Positions 1 through 6,159 of a DNA stretch of 9,953 nucleotides are shown here, one piece after another (within the stretch, counting starts at the first letter, position 1; each line of letters opens with the position of its first letter). The notes below the pieces were generated by a model. The model was not told the origin of the DNA. It searched no databases and saw nothing but the letters and a program-made list of their open reading frames with translations. The translations under genes and the position numbers were made by a program. The DNA is from an uncultured Arenimonas sp. Its GTDB lineage: Bacteria; Pseudomonadota; Gammaproteobacteria; Xanthomonadales; Xanthomonadaceae. Location: assembly GCA_946885815.1 (NCBI GenBank), contig CAMPHE010000043.1, positions 1 through 9,953 of the forward strand, given 5' to 3'.

Positions 1-339
1 GCCCTGTCCGTGGTCGCGCTCCCAGACGTCGACGATCTCGACGCACGGGCGTCCGAGCTGCCGCGCGATCGCGCAGGCGTAATAGATGTCGCCCGGCGCC
101 CAGCGCCGTTCGAGATAGAGCTCGCGCACCAGCACGCGCGGCGCACCGAGGCTGACGACGACGTCGTCGATGAAGCCGCTCGTGTCGCCGCGCGCGTACA
201 CGTTGATGTCGCCCAGCTGCGCGTCGACGAACGCGTCGCCGGTGCGCGGGCTGAACCCGAATACGAAATCCTGCGCGAGCGCGGGGGTGGCGAGCGCCAG
301 CGCGAGGGCGGCGGCGGCGAGGTGGCGGCGAAGGGTCAT
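1..339 (-). CDS. Secreted protein of unknown function (3' end outside window)
   Basis: The frame is open from the ATG at 339 down to base 1, giving the first 113 residues with no stop; the rest lies beyond the left edge. The start is supported by a GGAG Shine-Dalgarno at 347-350 with a 7-nt spacer. Residues 1-22 form a signal peptide (two Arg, an Ala/Leu core, then an ALA cleavage site before QDF), so the protein is probably exported. The mature part contains FSPRTGD, a DINVYARGD stretch and a later YYACAIARQLGRPC segment with two Cys. I recognise no named family, though it reads like the conserved hypothetical periplasmic proteins of Lysobacter-type genomes (from memory). It is transcribed away from the window, and the gene behind it on the same strand ends at 401, so read-through is possible. 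Coding is confident; function is unknown. Confidence 0.8.
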   Translation of the reverse strand, partial: MTLRRHLAAAALALALATPALAQDFVFGFSPRTGDAFVDAQLGDINVYARGDTSGFIDDVVVSLGAPRVLVRELYLERRWAPGDIYYACAIARQLGRPCVEIVDVWERDHGQG

Positions 340-393
340 GTCGGGGCTCCGGACGCGCCGGGCGGCGCGCGGGGCATCTAGCACCGGGGGCCG

Positions 394-405
394 GCCGCTC
401 CTACA
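394..405 (-). repeat. REP-type 12-mer TGTAGGAGCGGC at a gene end
   Basis: Read on the minus strand this is TGTAGGAGCGGC, identical to the 12-mer that begins the REP elements at 7581-7676. Its TAG is the stop codon of the NlpE-like gene. The usual second half (TTCAGCCGC) is absent, so this is either a REP remnant or a chance match of 12 bases. The same arrangement at 7672 argues for a remnant. Confidence 0.5.
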
Positions 406-859
406 GGCGTTGGAGCCGGTAGTGGCCGGCGGGTTCGAGCGGGGCGCCGTGGCTGTCGAGCAGGTCGAGCGAGCCGTCCGCGCGCAGCGCGTAGCGTCGG
501 CCGCCGGGCGTGTCCGGATCGAGGTGGAACGACACGCCGTCGCCGTCTTCCTGCACCCATTTCCCCGCCTGGGTGAACACCGCCTCGCCATCGGCGCCGA
601 GGTAGGTCTCCTCGAGGTCGTAGGTCTGCGCGTCGCCGTCGCGCTGCAGCTGCAGGCGCGTCTGGATGCCGTCGCAGTCGGCGCACGGCAGCACGCCGAG
701 CCACGTGCGCTCGAAATCGTCGGCTTCGGCACGGGCATCCGCCGTCGCATCGGGCGCCGCGGAAGCATCGGGACCGTCGGTCGCGGGCGCGGCGTCGCGA
801 TCGCAGCCGGCGAGCGCGAAGGTGGCGGCGAGCAGCAGGAGCGGAAGCGTTCGGGACAT
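401..859 (-). CDS. NlpE N-terminal domain lipoprotein
   Basis: A 152-residue outer-membrane lipoprotein precursor. Residues 1-18 are a lipoprotein signal peptide ending in the lipobox LAGC, with the lipidated Cys at 19. A low-complexity Ala/Asp linker (about 22-50) follows. Residues 51-150 match the NlpE N-terminal fold: the signature GVLPCADCDGI with the C59-x-x-C62 pair, then alternating beta strands (TRLQLQ, TYDLEETYLG, KWVQE, YALRADGSL). In E. coli, NlpE is a lipoprotein sensor feeding the Cpx envelope-stress pathway and affecting copper tolerance; this version lacks the extra C-terminal domain of the E. coli protein. I chose the ATG at 859 over the far upstream 931 because it puts the signal peptide at the N terminus. 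A -10-like TACGAT lies 25 nt upstream. The stop codon is inside a REP-type 12-mer. The family call is confident; a role in sensing is inferred. Confidence 0.87.
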   Translation of the reverse strand: MSRTLPLLLLAATFALAGCDRDAAPATDGPDASAAPDATADARAEADDFERTWLGVLPCADCDGIQTRLQLQRDGDAQTYDLEETYLGADGEAVFTQAGKWVQEDGDGVSFHLDPDTPGGRRYALRADGSLDLLDSHGAPLEPAGHYRLQRL

Positions 860-884
860 GGGCGTCGCGGCGGGCGGGAACCGC

Positions 885-890
885 ATCGTA
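885..890 (-). promoter_or_regulatory. Candidate -10 element (TACGAT) of the NlpE-like gene
   Basis: On the minus strand TACGAT lies 25 nt before the ATG at 859 and is followed by a GCGGTTCCC discriminator. The same hexamer type and spacing recurs upstream of five other genes here. No good -35 is visible at the proper distance. Confidence 0.35.
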
Positions 891-986
891 GCCGACCGCC
901 GCGGCCGGCCGGTCCACGCAGGGTGAAACACCGTGGCGGCTCGAAACCCCGTCCGCCCTGGCCGCGCGTTGGATCGGATGCCCGTC

Positions 987-993
987 GAGGAGG
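987..993 (+). promoter_or_regulatory. Strong ribosome binding site GAGGAGG
   Basis: GAGGAGG ends 6 nt before the ATG at 1000 and fixes the start of the TonB-like gene, ruling out longer in-frame starts. Confidence 0.85.
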
Positions 994-999
994 TGTCCC

Positions 1000-1659
1000 A
1001 TGACCCATGCCCTGCCCGTGTCGTCCCCGTTCGCCGACGTCGATCCCAAGCGCGTCGCCGCCAATGCCGCCGTCGTCGCCCTGCACGCGCTGGTGTTCGC
1101 CGTGCTGATGCTGCCGAGCCGGTGGGAGCCGCCCGCCGCGCCGGCGCCGCGCACCACGACGATCATCGATATCGAACCGCTGCCGCCCCCGCCGATTCCG
1201 CCCACACCGCCACCGCCGGTGCTGACGCGGGTGCAGCCGACACCGGTGCCGGTCGACCCGCCGCGGATCGTCGTCCCCGATACGCCGCCGGTGGATCCCG
1301 CCCCCGTGTTCGAGACGGGAGAAATCGCTGCCGGGCCGGTGGCCGATGTCGGGCCGCCGCCGACGACGTTCGATGCCGGCCCGCAGCTGGCCACGCTCGC
1401 GTACCTCGCCAATCCGGCGCCGCGCTATCCGCGCCCGTCGCTGCGCGCCGGCGACGAGGGCCGGGTGCTGCTGCGCGTGCTGGTCGACGCCTTCGGCCGG
1501 CCGGTCGAGGTCACCGTCGAGCGCAGCAGCGGCCATCGCGACCTCGATCGCGCCGCGCGCGACAAGGTGCTGGCCGACTGGCGCTTCCACCCGGCCCAGC
1601 GCGACGGCGTGGCCGTGCCGGCGTATGCGCTGGTGCCGATCGACTTCACCCTGCCCTGA
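1000..1659 (+). CDS. TonB-like energy transducer
   Basis: A 219-residue protein with the three-part TonB layout. Residues 1-19 are cytoplasmic, about 20-38 form a single membrane anchor, 43-125 are an extended proline-rich stretch (for example LPPPPIPPTPPPP) that would span the periplasm, and about 134-217 are the TonB C-terminal domain. The C-terminal domain shows the family pattern: PRYPRPSLRAGDEG, then VLLRVLVDAFGRPVEVTV, a Ser-Ser-Gly-His-x-x-L-D turn, and a DWRFHPAQRDG hairpin. TonB proteins couple the inner-membrane proton-motive force, through ExbB/ExbD, to outer-membrane receptors. No exbB, exbD or receptor gene is in the window, so this is probably one of several TonB paralogues, as is usual in Xanthomonadaceae. 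The start is set by GAGGAGG at 987-993. It is divergent from the NlpE-like gene across 140 bp. A MipA/OmpV gene follows 66 bp later on the same strand, suggesting co-transcription. Confidence 0.92.
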   Translation: MTHALPVSSPFADVDPKRVAANAAVVALHALVFAVLMLPSRWEPPAAPAPRTTTIIDIEPLPPPPIPPTPPPPVLTRVQPTPVPVDPPRIVVPDTPPVDPAPVFETGEIAAGPVADVGPPPTTFDAGPQLATLAYLANPAPRYPRPSLRAGDEGRVLLRVLVDAFGRPVEVTVERSSGHRDLDRAARDKVLADWRFHPAQRDGVAVPAYALVPIDFTLP

Positions 1660-1668
1660 GCCACAATC

Positions 1669-1718
1669 ACTCCGGGACGACGTTTCGGCGGCTACACCGG
1701 CCGCGGTCGTCCCGGAGT
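1669..1718 (+). promoter_or_regulatory. 13-bp perfect stem-loop covering the MipA gene ribosome binding site
   Basis: ACTCCGGGACGAC at 1669-1681 is exactly complementary to GTCGTCCCGGAGT at 1706-1718, leaving a 24-nt loop. The 3' arm holds GGAG (1714-1717), the only Shine-Dalgarno-like sequence before the ATG at 1726 (8-nt spacer). In a transcript reading through from the TonB-like gene this hairpin would bury the ribosome binding site. It could alternatively act as a terminator of the upstream gene, but no T-run follows the stem, so intrinsic termination is unlikely. Confidence 0.6.
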
Positions 1719-1725
1719 CCGCCCG

Positions 1726-2496
1726 ATGCCCGCCACCGCCCCGTTCCGCCAAGCGTTCGCCGTTCTCCCGCTCGTGCTCGCGGGCCTGTCCGCCGGTCCG
1801 GCCGCGGCCGCCGAGCCGCCGCCGCGCTGGACCTTCGGCGCGCTGGCGATCGAGCGCGACGCGCCGTACCGCGACCTCGACGAAGACCTGCGGGTGCTGC
1901 CACTGCTGCGGTTCGAAGGCGAGCGTGCGTACCTGCGCGGCCTGCGCGGCGGCATCGTCGCGGTGCGCGAGGGCGGCTTCGAACTGGGCCCGTTCCTGCA
2001 GGTGCGCGGCGACGGTTACGACGCCGACGATTCCGCTTTTCTCGCCGGCATGGACGATCGCGAATTCTCGCTCGACGCCGGTGTCGCCGCGAGCTGGCGA
2101 CGCGACGGGTTCGGCCAGGTCGAACTGTCCGCGGCGACCGACGTGCTCGACCGCAGCGGCGGCCACGAAATCGAAGCCGCCTACACCGCGCTGTTCCGCG
2201 CCGGCGGATTCACCTTCGTGCCGCAGCTCGCGCTGAAGTGGCAGAGCGACGACCTGGTCGACTACTACTACGGCGTGCGCGCCGCGGAGGCGACCGCGTG
2301 GCGGCCGGCGTATCGCGCCGACGCGGCGGTGATCCCGGAGCTCTCGCTGCTGGCCACGCGTCGCTTCGCGTCGCACTGGTCGCTGTTCGCGCGCGTCGGC
2401 CATGCGTGGCTGCCCGACGGGATCGCCGACAGCCCGATCGTCGATGACGATTCGCGCACGACGCTGATGCTCGGCGTGGGCTGGTCGCCCGAGTAG
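1726..2496 (+). CDS. MipA/OmpV family outer-membrane protein
   Basis: A 256-residue exported protein. Residues 1-29 form a signal peptide with an Ala-rich end (AAAA before EPP). The mature part is built of alternating strands typical of a small beta-barrel. It carries MipA/OmpV hallmarks: the RVLPLLRFEGERAYLRGLRGG stretch near residues 56-76, FELGPFLQVRGDGYDADDSAFLAGMDDR near 85-112, and FVPQLALKWQSDDLVDYYYGV near 164-184. The YYYGV segment followed by the YRADA and L/I-rich strands is the clearest family signature. MipA was described as a scaffold for murein synthases and OmpV as an outer-membrane protein; the role here is unknown. The last residues are GWSPE, so the C-terminal aromatic residue most barrels use as an assembly signal is missing. 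Translation start depends on a GGAG inside a strong hairpin. The stop abuts the stop of the convergent diguanylate cyclase gene with no gap. Confidence 0.87.
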   Translation: MPATAPFRQAFAVLPLVLAGLSAGPAAAAEPPPRWTFGALAIERDAPYRDLDEDLRVLPLLRFEGERAYLRGLRGGIVAVREGGFELGPFLQVRGDGYDADDSAFLAGMDDREFSLDAGVAASWRRDGFGQVELSAATDVLDRSGGHEIEAAYTALFRAGGFTFVPQLALKWQSDDLVDYYYGVRAAEATAWRPAYRADAAVIPELSLLATRRFASHWSLFARVGHAWLPDGIADSPIVDDDSRTTLMLGVGWSPE

Positions 2497-3879
2497 TCAT
2501 GCGGCTTCGAAGCGGGCGCGATCGCGCCCCGCGCGCTTGGCGGCATAAAGCGCCGCATCGGCGCGCTCGACGACGCGGTGCGCGTCGTCGCCGGCCTGCG
2601 CCGTCGCCGCACCGACACTCGCGGTGACCGGCCGTCGCGTCCAGAGGCCGCCGCGGATTTCCTGCACGATGCGTTCGGCCACGCGCATCGCGCCGTCCTC
2701 GTCGGCGCCCGGCAACAGCACCGCGAACTCCTCCCCGCCGTAGCGGCAGGCGATGTCCCCGGGCCGCAGCGCGATGCCCAGCAGCAGGCCGGCCTGGCGC
2801 AGCGCCTCGTCTCCGGCCGGGTGGCCGAAGCTGTCGTTGTAGGCCTTGAAGTGGTCCAGATCCAGCAGCAACAGTGAAAACGGCGGGCCGCCGGCCGCGT
2901 GCGCCGCGAGCAGACGACCGAGCGCGGCGTCGAACGCGCGCCGGTTGCCGAGCCCCGTCAGCGCGTCGGTATGCGCCGAATCGCGCAGTTCGCGGGTGAC
3001 GCGGCGCTGCGACTCGACCCGGTCGAGCAGCGAACTCACCCACCAGATCATCGTCGCCACCGCCACGCCGGACGACACCGCCAGCCACGTGATGATCGCC
3101 CCGTCCGACAGCAGCTCGCCGTTGCGCAGCACCTGCGCGCCATAGCTGAGCACCGCCGGGATCAGCAGCGCCGGCAGCAGCGTGCGCCGCGCCAGCTCGC
3201 CGCCGAGTCCGGGCGCCGACAGCACGCGCATCACCCGCGCGTGCGGTTGCGCCGCCAGCCAGCCGAGCCCGAGCAGCAGCAGCAGGATCGCGGTGTGCAC
3301 GGAGATCGGGTTGAACGGCGCCTCGCGGCTGCCCATGCCCATCGCGTAACCATATGCGCTGAGGGCGAACAGGCCGATCGTCACGACGCCGAGCGCCACC
3401 AGCGGCGGGAACACGCCGGCCGATCCGTCGCGCACCGTCAGGCCGAGCCAGCCGAGCAGCACGAACGCCACCGCGCTGATCTGCGACATGCGTCCGGGCG
3501 GCCGCCCCTCGGCGACCGCGTCGGGGTCGTCGAACAGCAGCGTATCGATGCCGACCGGAACGCCACTGGCGTATTCGAAAATCGTCGCCGCGCCGAGCAG
3601 CAGTACCGGCAGCGCCAGTGCCGTCGCCAGCGACGCCAGCGCCGGCCGCGACGAGAGCGACCCCATCAGCACCGCGCCACAGGCCACCAGACCGGCGGCG
3701 GTATTGGCCTTCATCTTCGAATGCCCGGGCAGCAGGGACTTCAGCACGTCGGCATCCAGCGCCCAGCCGAGCAGCGCGAGCGCCGCCACCACGATGCAGG
3801 TGGCGCCGGCGAACCGGGCGAAACCGCGCAGCGCCGGATGCGGCGGATACGACGGGCGCGCGTCGATGGTGTCGGACAT
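2497..3879 (-). CDS. Membrane-anchored GGDEF diguanylate cyclase
   Basis: A 460-residue inner-membrane enzyme that would make cyclic di-GMP from two GTP. Residues about 20-282 hold roughly eight hydrophobic segments forming an uncharacterised membrane sensor; LKSLLPGHSKMKANTAAG near 46-63 is a stretch I associate with membrane regions of sensor kinases and cyclases. Residues about 298-455 are the GGDEF domain: DALTGLGNRRAF, the metal-binding LLLDLDHFKAYND (Asp340), and the active-site GGEEF at 381-385. The RPGD at 372-375, exactly five residues before GGEEF, is a complete product-inhibition I-site. All catalytic residues are present, so it should be active and feedback-inhibited. I chose the ATG at 3879 over the in-frame ATG at 3942 because the extra 21 residues are basic and look non-coding, and a -10-like TACAGT lies between the two. 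It follows the HAD gene on the same strand by 75 nt. Confidence 0.92.
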   Translation of the reverse strand: MSDTIDARPSYPPHPALRGFARFAGATCIVVAALALLGWALDADVLKSLLPGHSKMKANTAAGLVACGAVLMGSLSSRPALASLATALALPVLLLGAATIFEYASGVPVGIDTLLFDDPDAVAEGRPPGRMSQISAVAFVLLGWLGLTVRDGSAGVFPPLVALGVVTIGLFALSAYGYAMGMGSREAPFNPISVHTAILLLLLGLGWLAAQPHARVMRVLSAPGLGGELARRTLLPALLIPAVLSYGAQVLRNGELLSDGAIITWLAVSSGVAVATMIWWVSSLLDRVESQRRVTRELRDSAHTDALTGLGNRRAFDAALGRLLAAHAAGGPPFSLLLLDLDHFKAYNDSFGHPAGDEALRQAGLLLGIALRPGDIACRYGGEEFAVLLPGADEDGAMRVAERIVQEIRGGLWTRRPVTASVGAATAQAGDDAHRVVERADAALYAAKRAGRDRARFEAA

Positions 3880-3906
3880 GCGGGGCCCCGAGCCGGGATG
3901 AGCGCG

Positions 3907-3912
3907 ACTGTA
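3907..3912 (-). promoter_or_regulatory. Candidate -10 element (TACAGT) of the diguanylate cyclase gene
   Basis: On the minus strand TACAGT followed by CGCGCTCATCCC lies 27 nt before the ATG at 3879. It fits the pattern seen before five other genes and supports the shorter start. No clear -35. Confidence 0.35.
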
Positions 3913-3954
3913 GCGCCCCCGCCGACTGGCGAAAACCGCCATGACGCGGCCCGG

Positions 3955-4746
3955 TCAGTCGTCGCGCCGGCCCGGACCGGTCAGCGCCGCGCGTGCCGCC
4001 AGATCCGCGACCGCCGCGGGAATCGCCGCGGCCCCGCCGACTTCGCGCATCCGCGCCGCGTGCTGCGGTTCGAGCGTGTTCTCCAGCTCGTGCGCCCAGG
4101 TGACGTGGTACGGCATGTGCACGCCCCAGCCGCCCAGCCGCAGCACCGGCTCGATGTCGGAGCGCAGCGAATTGCCGACCATCGCGAAACCGCCGGCGTC
4201 GACGTCGAACTCGGCGAGCACGCGCGCGTAGGTGCGCGCGTCTTTCTCGCTGACGATCTCGATGCGGCGGAACAGGTCGGCCAGCCCCGACGCCGCCACC
4301 TTCTGCTCCTGGTGGAACAGGTCGCCCTTCGTGATCAGCACCACGTCGAAGTCGCGCGCCACGGCTTCCACCGCGTCGCGCACGCCCGGCAGCAGTTCCA
4401 CCGGATGCGTCAGCACCTGCTTGCCGATGCCGAGGATCGCGTGCAGGTCGGCCGCCGATATGCGCCCGCCGGTGACGGCGTAGGCGGTTTCCAGCAGCGA
4501 CAGCGTCATGCCCTTGGCGCCATAGCCGAAGAGTTTCAGGTTCGCGCGTTCGGTCGCGAGCACGCGTTCGTGCAGGCGCGCGTCGGCGAGATCGGCGTAG
4601 CGCGCGACGATGGCCTCGAATTCGGCCTGCGCCGCGCGGTAGAAGCCCTCGCTGTGCCAGAGCGTGTCGTCGCCGTCGAAACCGACGAGGCGGATCACGG
4701 GCGGGTCGTCGCTCGCCTCCGCGCGGGCGTGCGGGCGGAACGTCAT
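3955..4746 (-). CDS. HAD-superfamily hydrolase
   Basis: A 263-residue soluble cytoplasmic phosphatase-type enzyme. Motif I is D24-G-D26-D-T28 in LVGFDGDDTLW, giving the nucleophile and the acid/base. Motif II is T139 in VVLITKGD, motif III is probably K168 in SEKDARTYARVL, and motif IV is GNSLRSD (191-197). Residues about 32-115 are a helical cap. The set matches the class of HAD hydrolases related to YjjG and pyrimidine-nucleotidase-like enzymes; the substrate cannot be read from the sequence. The start at 4746 is supported by GGAG at 4754-4757 with a 7-nt spacer and by a -10-like TACAAT 27 nt upstream. The overlapping ATG at 4753 is out of frame. It lies upstream of the diguanylate cyclase gene on the same strand and is divergent from yceH, with overlapping promoters. 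Confidence 0.9.
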   Translation of the reverse strand: MTFRPHARAEASDDPPVIRLVGFDGDDTLWHSEGFYRAAQAEFEAIVARYADLADARLHERVLATERANLKLFGYGAKGMTLSLLETAYAVTGGRISAADLHAILGIGKQVLTHPVELLPGVRDAVEAVARDFDVVLITKGDLFHQEQKVAASGLADLFRRIEIVSEKDARTYARVLAEFDVDAGGFAMVGNSLRSDIEPVLRLGGWGVHMPYHVTWAHELENTLEPQHAARMREVGGAAAIPAAVADLAARAALTGPGRRDD

Positions 4747-4773
4747 CGCGCATCTCCGGACTTCGGGGGCGGA

Positions 4774-4779
4774 ATTGTA
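4774..4779 (-). promoter_or_regulatory. Candidate -10 element (TACAAT) of the HAD gene
   Basis: TACAAT on the minus strand matches the sigma-70 -10 consensus at 5 of 6 positions and sits 27 nt before the ATG at 4746. Its -35 region (about 4797-4802) would touch the -10 of the divergent yceH promoter. No consensus -35 is present. Confidence 0.5.
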
Positions 4780-4802
4780 TCGGGTGGGACGCGGCGTGAC
4801 GC

Positions 4803-4808
4803 TATCAT
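4803..4808 (+). promoter_or_regulatory. Candidate -10 element (TATCAT) of yceH
   Basis: TATCAT lies 31 nt before the ATG at 4840 and is followed by CGCGGTTCCC. A TTGTAT at 4775-4780 is 22 bp upstream, too far to be a normal -35 partner. The -35 position (about 4780-4785) adjoins the -10 of the HAD promoter on the other strand. Confidence 0.45.
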
Positions 4809-4839
4809 CGCGGTTCCCTTCCGGCGCGGATGCCTTCCC

Positions 4840-5472
4840 ATGACCGACGGTGTGGATGCCACTCCCGGACCCGAGCGTCTCGACGCGACGCAGGCGCGCA
4901 TCCTCGGCAGCCTCGTCGAGAAGGAAGCGACGACGCCCGAGTCGTACCCGCTCACCGCGAACGCGGTGCAGCTCGCCTGCAACCAGAAGACCGCGCGTGA
5001 TCCGGTGCTGGAACTCGATGCCGGCGAAGTGGGCCACGCGCTGCGCGCGCTCGAGGCACGGCGACTGGTGCGATCGGTGCATGGCGCGCGGGCGCAGCGT
5101 TACGAGCACCGTTTCGCCGAGTCGTATTCCGTCACGCGCCAGCAGCAGGCGCTGCTGGCGACCCTGCTGCTGCGCGGCGCCCAGACCGCTTCGGAGCTGC
5201 TCGCGCGCGGCGAGCGGCTGGCACCGATCGCCGGCGGCGACGACGCGCGCGCGCTGCTCGAACGGCTTCAGCAGCGCGGACTGGTGGTGAACCTGGGGCG
5301 CGGACCGGGCCAGCGCGAGGACCGCTGGATGCACACGCTGTGCGGCCCGGTCTCGGCCGCCGACCTGCCGCCGCCGCGCGCCGCGGCGGGCACGCGCGAA
5401 TCGCTCGAAGCACGGGTCGAAGCGCTGGAAGCCGAAGTGGCGCGGCTGGCGGCGCGGCTCGAGGGGAACTGA
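4840..5472 (+). CDS. yceH: YceH family (DUF480) protein
   Basis: A 210-residue cytoplasmic protein, close to the length of E. coli YceH. The N-terminal signature is unmistakable: RILGSLVEKEATTPESYPLT (20-39) followed by NAVQLACNQKTARDPV (41-56), the first winged-helix-like domain of DUF480. A second winged-helix half covers about 97-170 (SVTRQQQALLATLLLRGAQTASEL, then LERLQQRGLVV). Residues about 185-207 are a short coiled coil with Leu/Val/Ala heptads (SLEARVEALEAEVARLAARL). The fold suggests nucleic-acid binding, but no function is established that I can cite. The start at 4840 has only a weak ribosome binding site (GGA) but matches the family N terminus. It is divergent from the HAD gene over 93 bp and converges on the next lipoprotein gene, with 2 bp between the two stop codons. 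Confidence 0.93.
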   Translation: MTDGVDATPGPERLDATQARILGSLVEKEATTPESYPLTANAVQLACNQKTARDPVLELDAGEVGHALRALEARRLVRSVHGARAQRYEHRFAESYSVTRQQQALLATLLLRGAQTASELLARGERLAPIAGGDDARALLERLQQRGLVVNLGRGPGQREDRWMHTLCGPVSAADLPPPRAAAGTRESLEARVEALEAEVARLAARLEGN

Positions 5473-5474
5473 CC

Positions 5475-6083
5475 CTATTTCCCGAGACTGTCGGGTTCGA
5501 AGGATTCGGGGCCGCCGATGATCACGAGGCCGGTGCGCATGCGGTAGAGCGCGTCGTACGGCCGGCCGAACACTTCGCGCGTCACCTCGGCGAGCGCGCT
5601 GTCGCCGCCATCCACCCAGTAGCGACCGCAGTCATGGCCGTAGGCGGCCGATCTTTCCAGCCGTGCCGGCCCGATGCCCTGGCCGGTGATGCGCTGCGTC
5701 GCCTCGCCGCTGGCGAAGACCGCCTGCAGCTGCGTCTCCGGCGAGATGCGCAGATGCCATGCGGTCGCGTCCTTCGCGGTCAGCAGCAGGGCGACCGGAC
5801 CGGGCACGAACACGTCGACGCGCCGGATCGATTCGCGGCCGTCCTCGGCACCGGGCGGCAGCAGGCCCCCGTCGACGACGAAGAGCTTCCCGGCGACCGC
5901 GCCCTGCACGCCGGGAATCCGGCACGCGGCCCAGTCGATGCCGGCGGCCGGCGCGTTGGCCGCGGCCGGAGTCTCGGCCGCCGGTGCAGCGGGATCCTCG
6001 CCGCCGCAGCCGGCGAGCAGGGCCGCGCACACGACGAGCGCGCACGCGGCGCGCGGGGCCTGATGAAAGCGGGACGACGACAT
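5475..6083 (-). CDS. Lipoprotein of unknown function
   Basis: A 202-residue lipoprotein precursor. Residues 1-25 are a signal peptide ending in the lipobox LAGC with the lipidated Cys at 26. A Pro/Ala linker runs to about 48. The mature domain (about 49-200) is beta-rich: DVFVPGPVALLLTAKDATAWHLRIS (90-114) and a QAVFASGEATQRITG strand-turn-strand (120-134). It reminds me of a beta-sandwich segment in uncharacterised secreted proteins, where a polypeptide of the form V-L-x-L-x-A-x-x-x-x-x-W is followed by a S-G-x-x-x-Q turn; this is from memory and weak. C54 and C152 could form a disulphide. It ends in GGPESFEPDSLGK. The ribosome binding site is weak, but a -10-like TATGCT lies 30 nt upstream. 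It is downstream of the EamA transporter gene on the same strand by 76 bp. Coding and lipidation are confident; function is unknown. Confidence 0.85.
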   Translation of the reverse strand: MSSSRFHQAPRAACALVVCAALLAGCGGEDPAAPAAETPAAANAPAAGIDWAACRIPGVQGAVAGKLFVVDGGLLPPGAEDGRESIRRVDVFVPGPVALLLTAKDATAWHLRISPETQLQAVFASGEATQRITGQGIGPARLERSAAYGHDCGRYWVDGGDSALAEVTREVFGRPYDALYRMRTGLVIIGGPESFEPDSLGK

Positions 6084-6113
6084 GGCGGATCCGGCGGGAG
6101 CGGGAATGCCGCG

Positions 6114-6119
6114 AGCATA
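6114..6119 (-). promoter_or_regulatory. Candidate -10 element (TATGCT) of the lipoprotein gene
   Basis: On the minus strand TATGCT followed by CGCGGCATTCCC lies 30 nt before the ATG at 6083, at the same spacing as the other candidates in the window. No recognisable -35. Confidence 0.35.
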
Positions 6120-6128
6120 ACGCGGCGC

Positions 6129-6147
6129 GGCGACCCGCTTCGTCGCC
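6129..6147 (-). terminator. Small hairpin after the EamA gene, weak terminator candidate
   Basis: GGCGAC (6129-6134) and GTCGCC (6142-6147) form a 6-bp stem with a 7-nt loop, 12 nt beyond the EamA stop codon. No T-run follows, so intrinsic termination is doubtful. In this composition a 6-bp GC stem is also common by chance. Confidence 0.2.
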
Positions 6148-6159
6148 CGTGCGGCGTCG

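Noticed and set aside
2514..2529. 16-bp perfect palindrome GGGCGCGATCGCGCCC just inside the cyclase gene
   Set aside because: It encodes the common AGRDRAR end of GGDEF domains, so coding constraint explains it, and no T-run follows for a terminator of the MipA gene.
3880..3942. Longer start for the diguanylate cyclase
   Set aside because: The added residues are basic and unlike a membrane-protein N terminus, and a -10-like element lies within the extension.
2210..4753. 847-residue minus-strand open frame
   Set aside because: It is Arg/Ala/Gly-rich shadow sequence in another frame of the diguanylate cyclase and HAD genes, which carry complete domain signatures.
4775..4780. TTGTAT as a -35 for yceH
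   Set aside because: The spacer to TATCAT is 22 bp, too long for a sigma-70 promoter; it is better explained as part of the HAD gene -10 on the other strand.
2899..5472. 857-residue plus-strand frame ending with yceH
   Set aside because: Only its last 210 residues are YceH. The upstream part is His/Gln/Arg-rich antisense of the cyclase and HAD genes.
5464..5483. GGGAA/TTCCC inverted repeat across the yceH and lipoprotein stops
   Set aside because: Only 5 bp with a 10-nt loop and no T-run; too weak to call a terminator.
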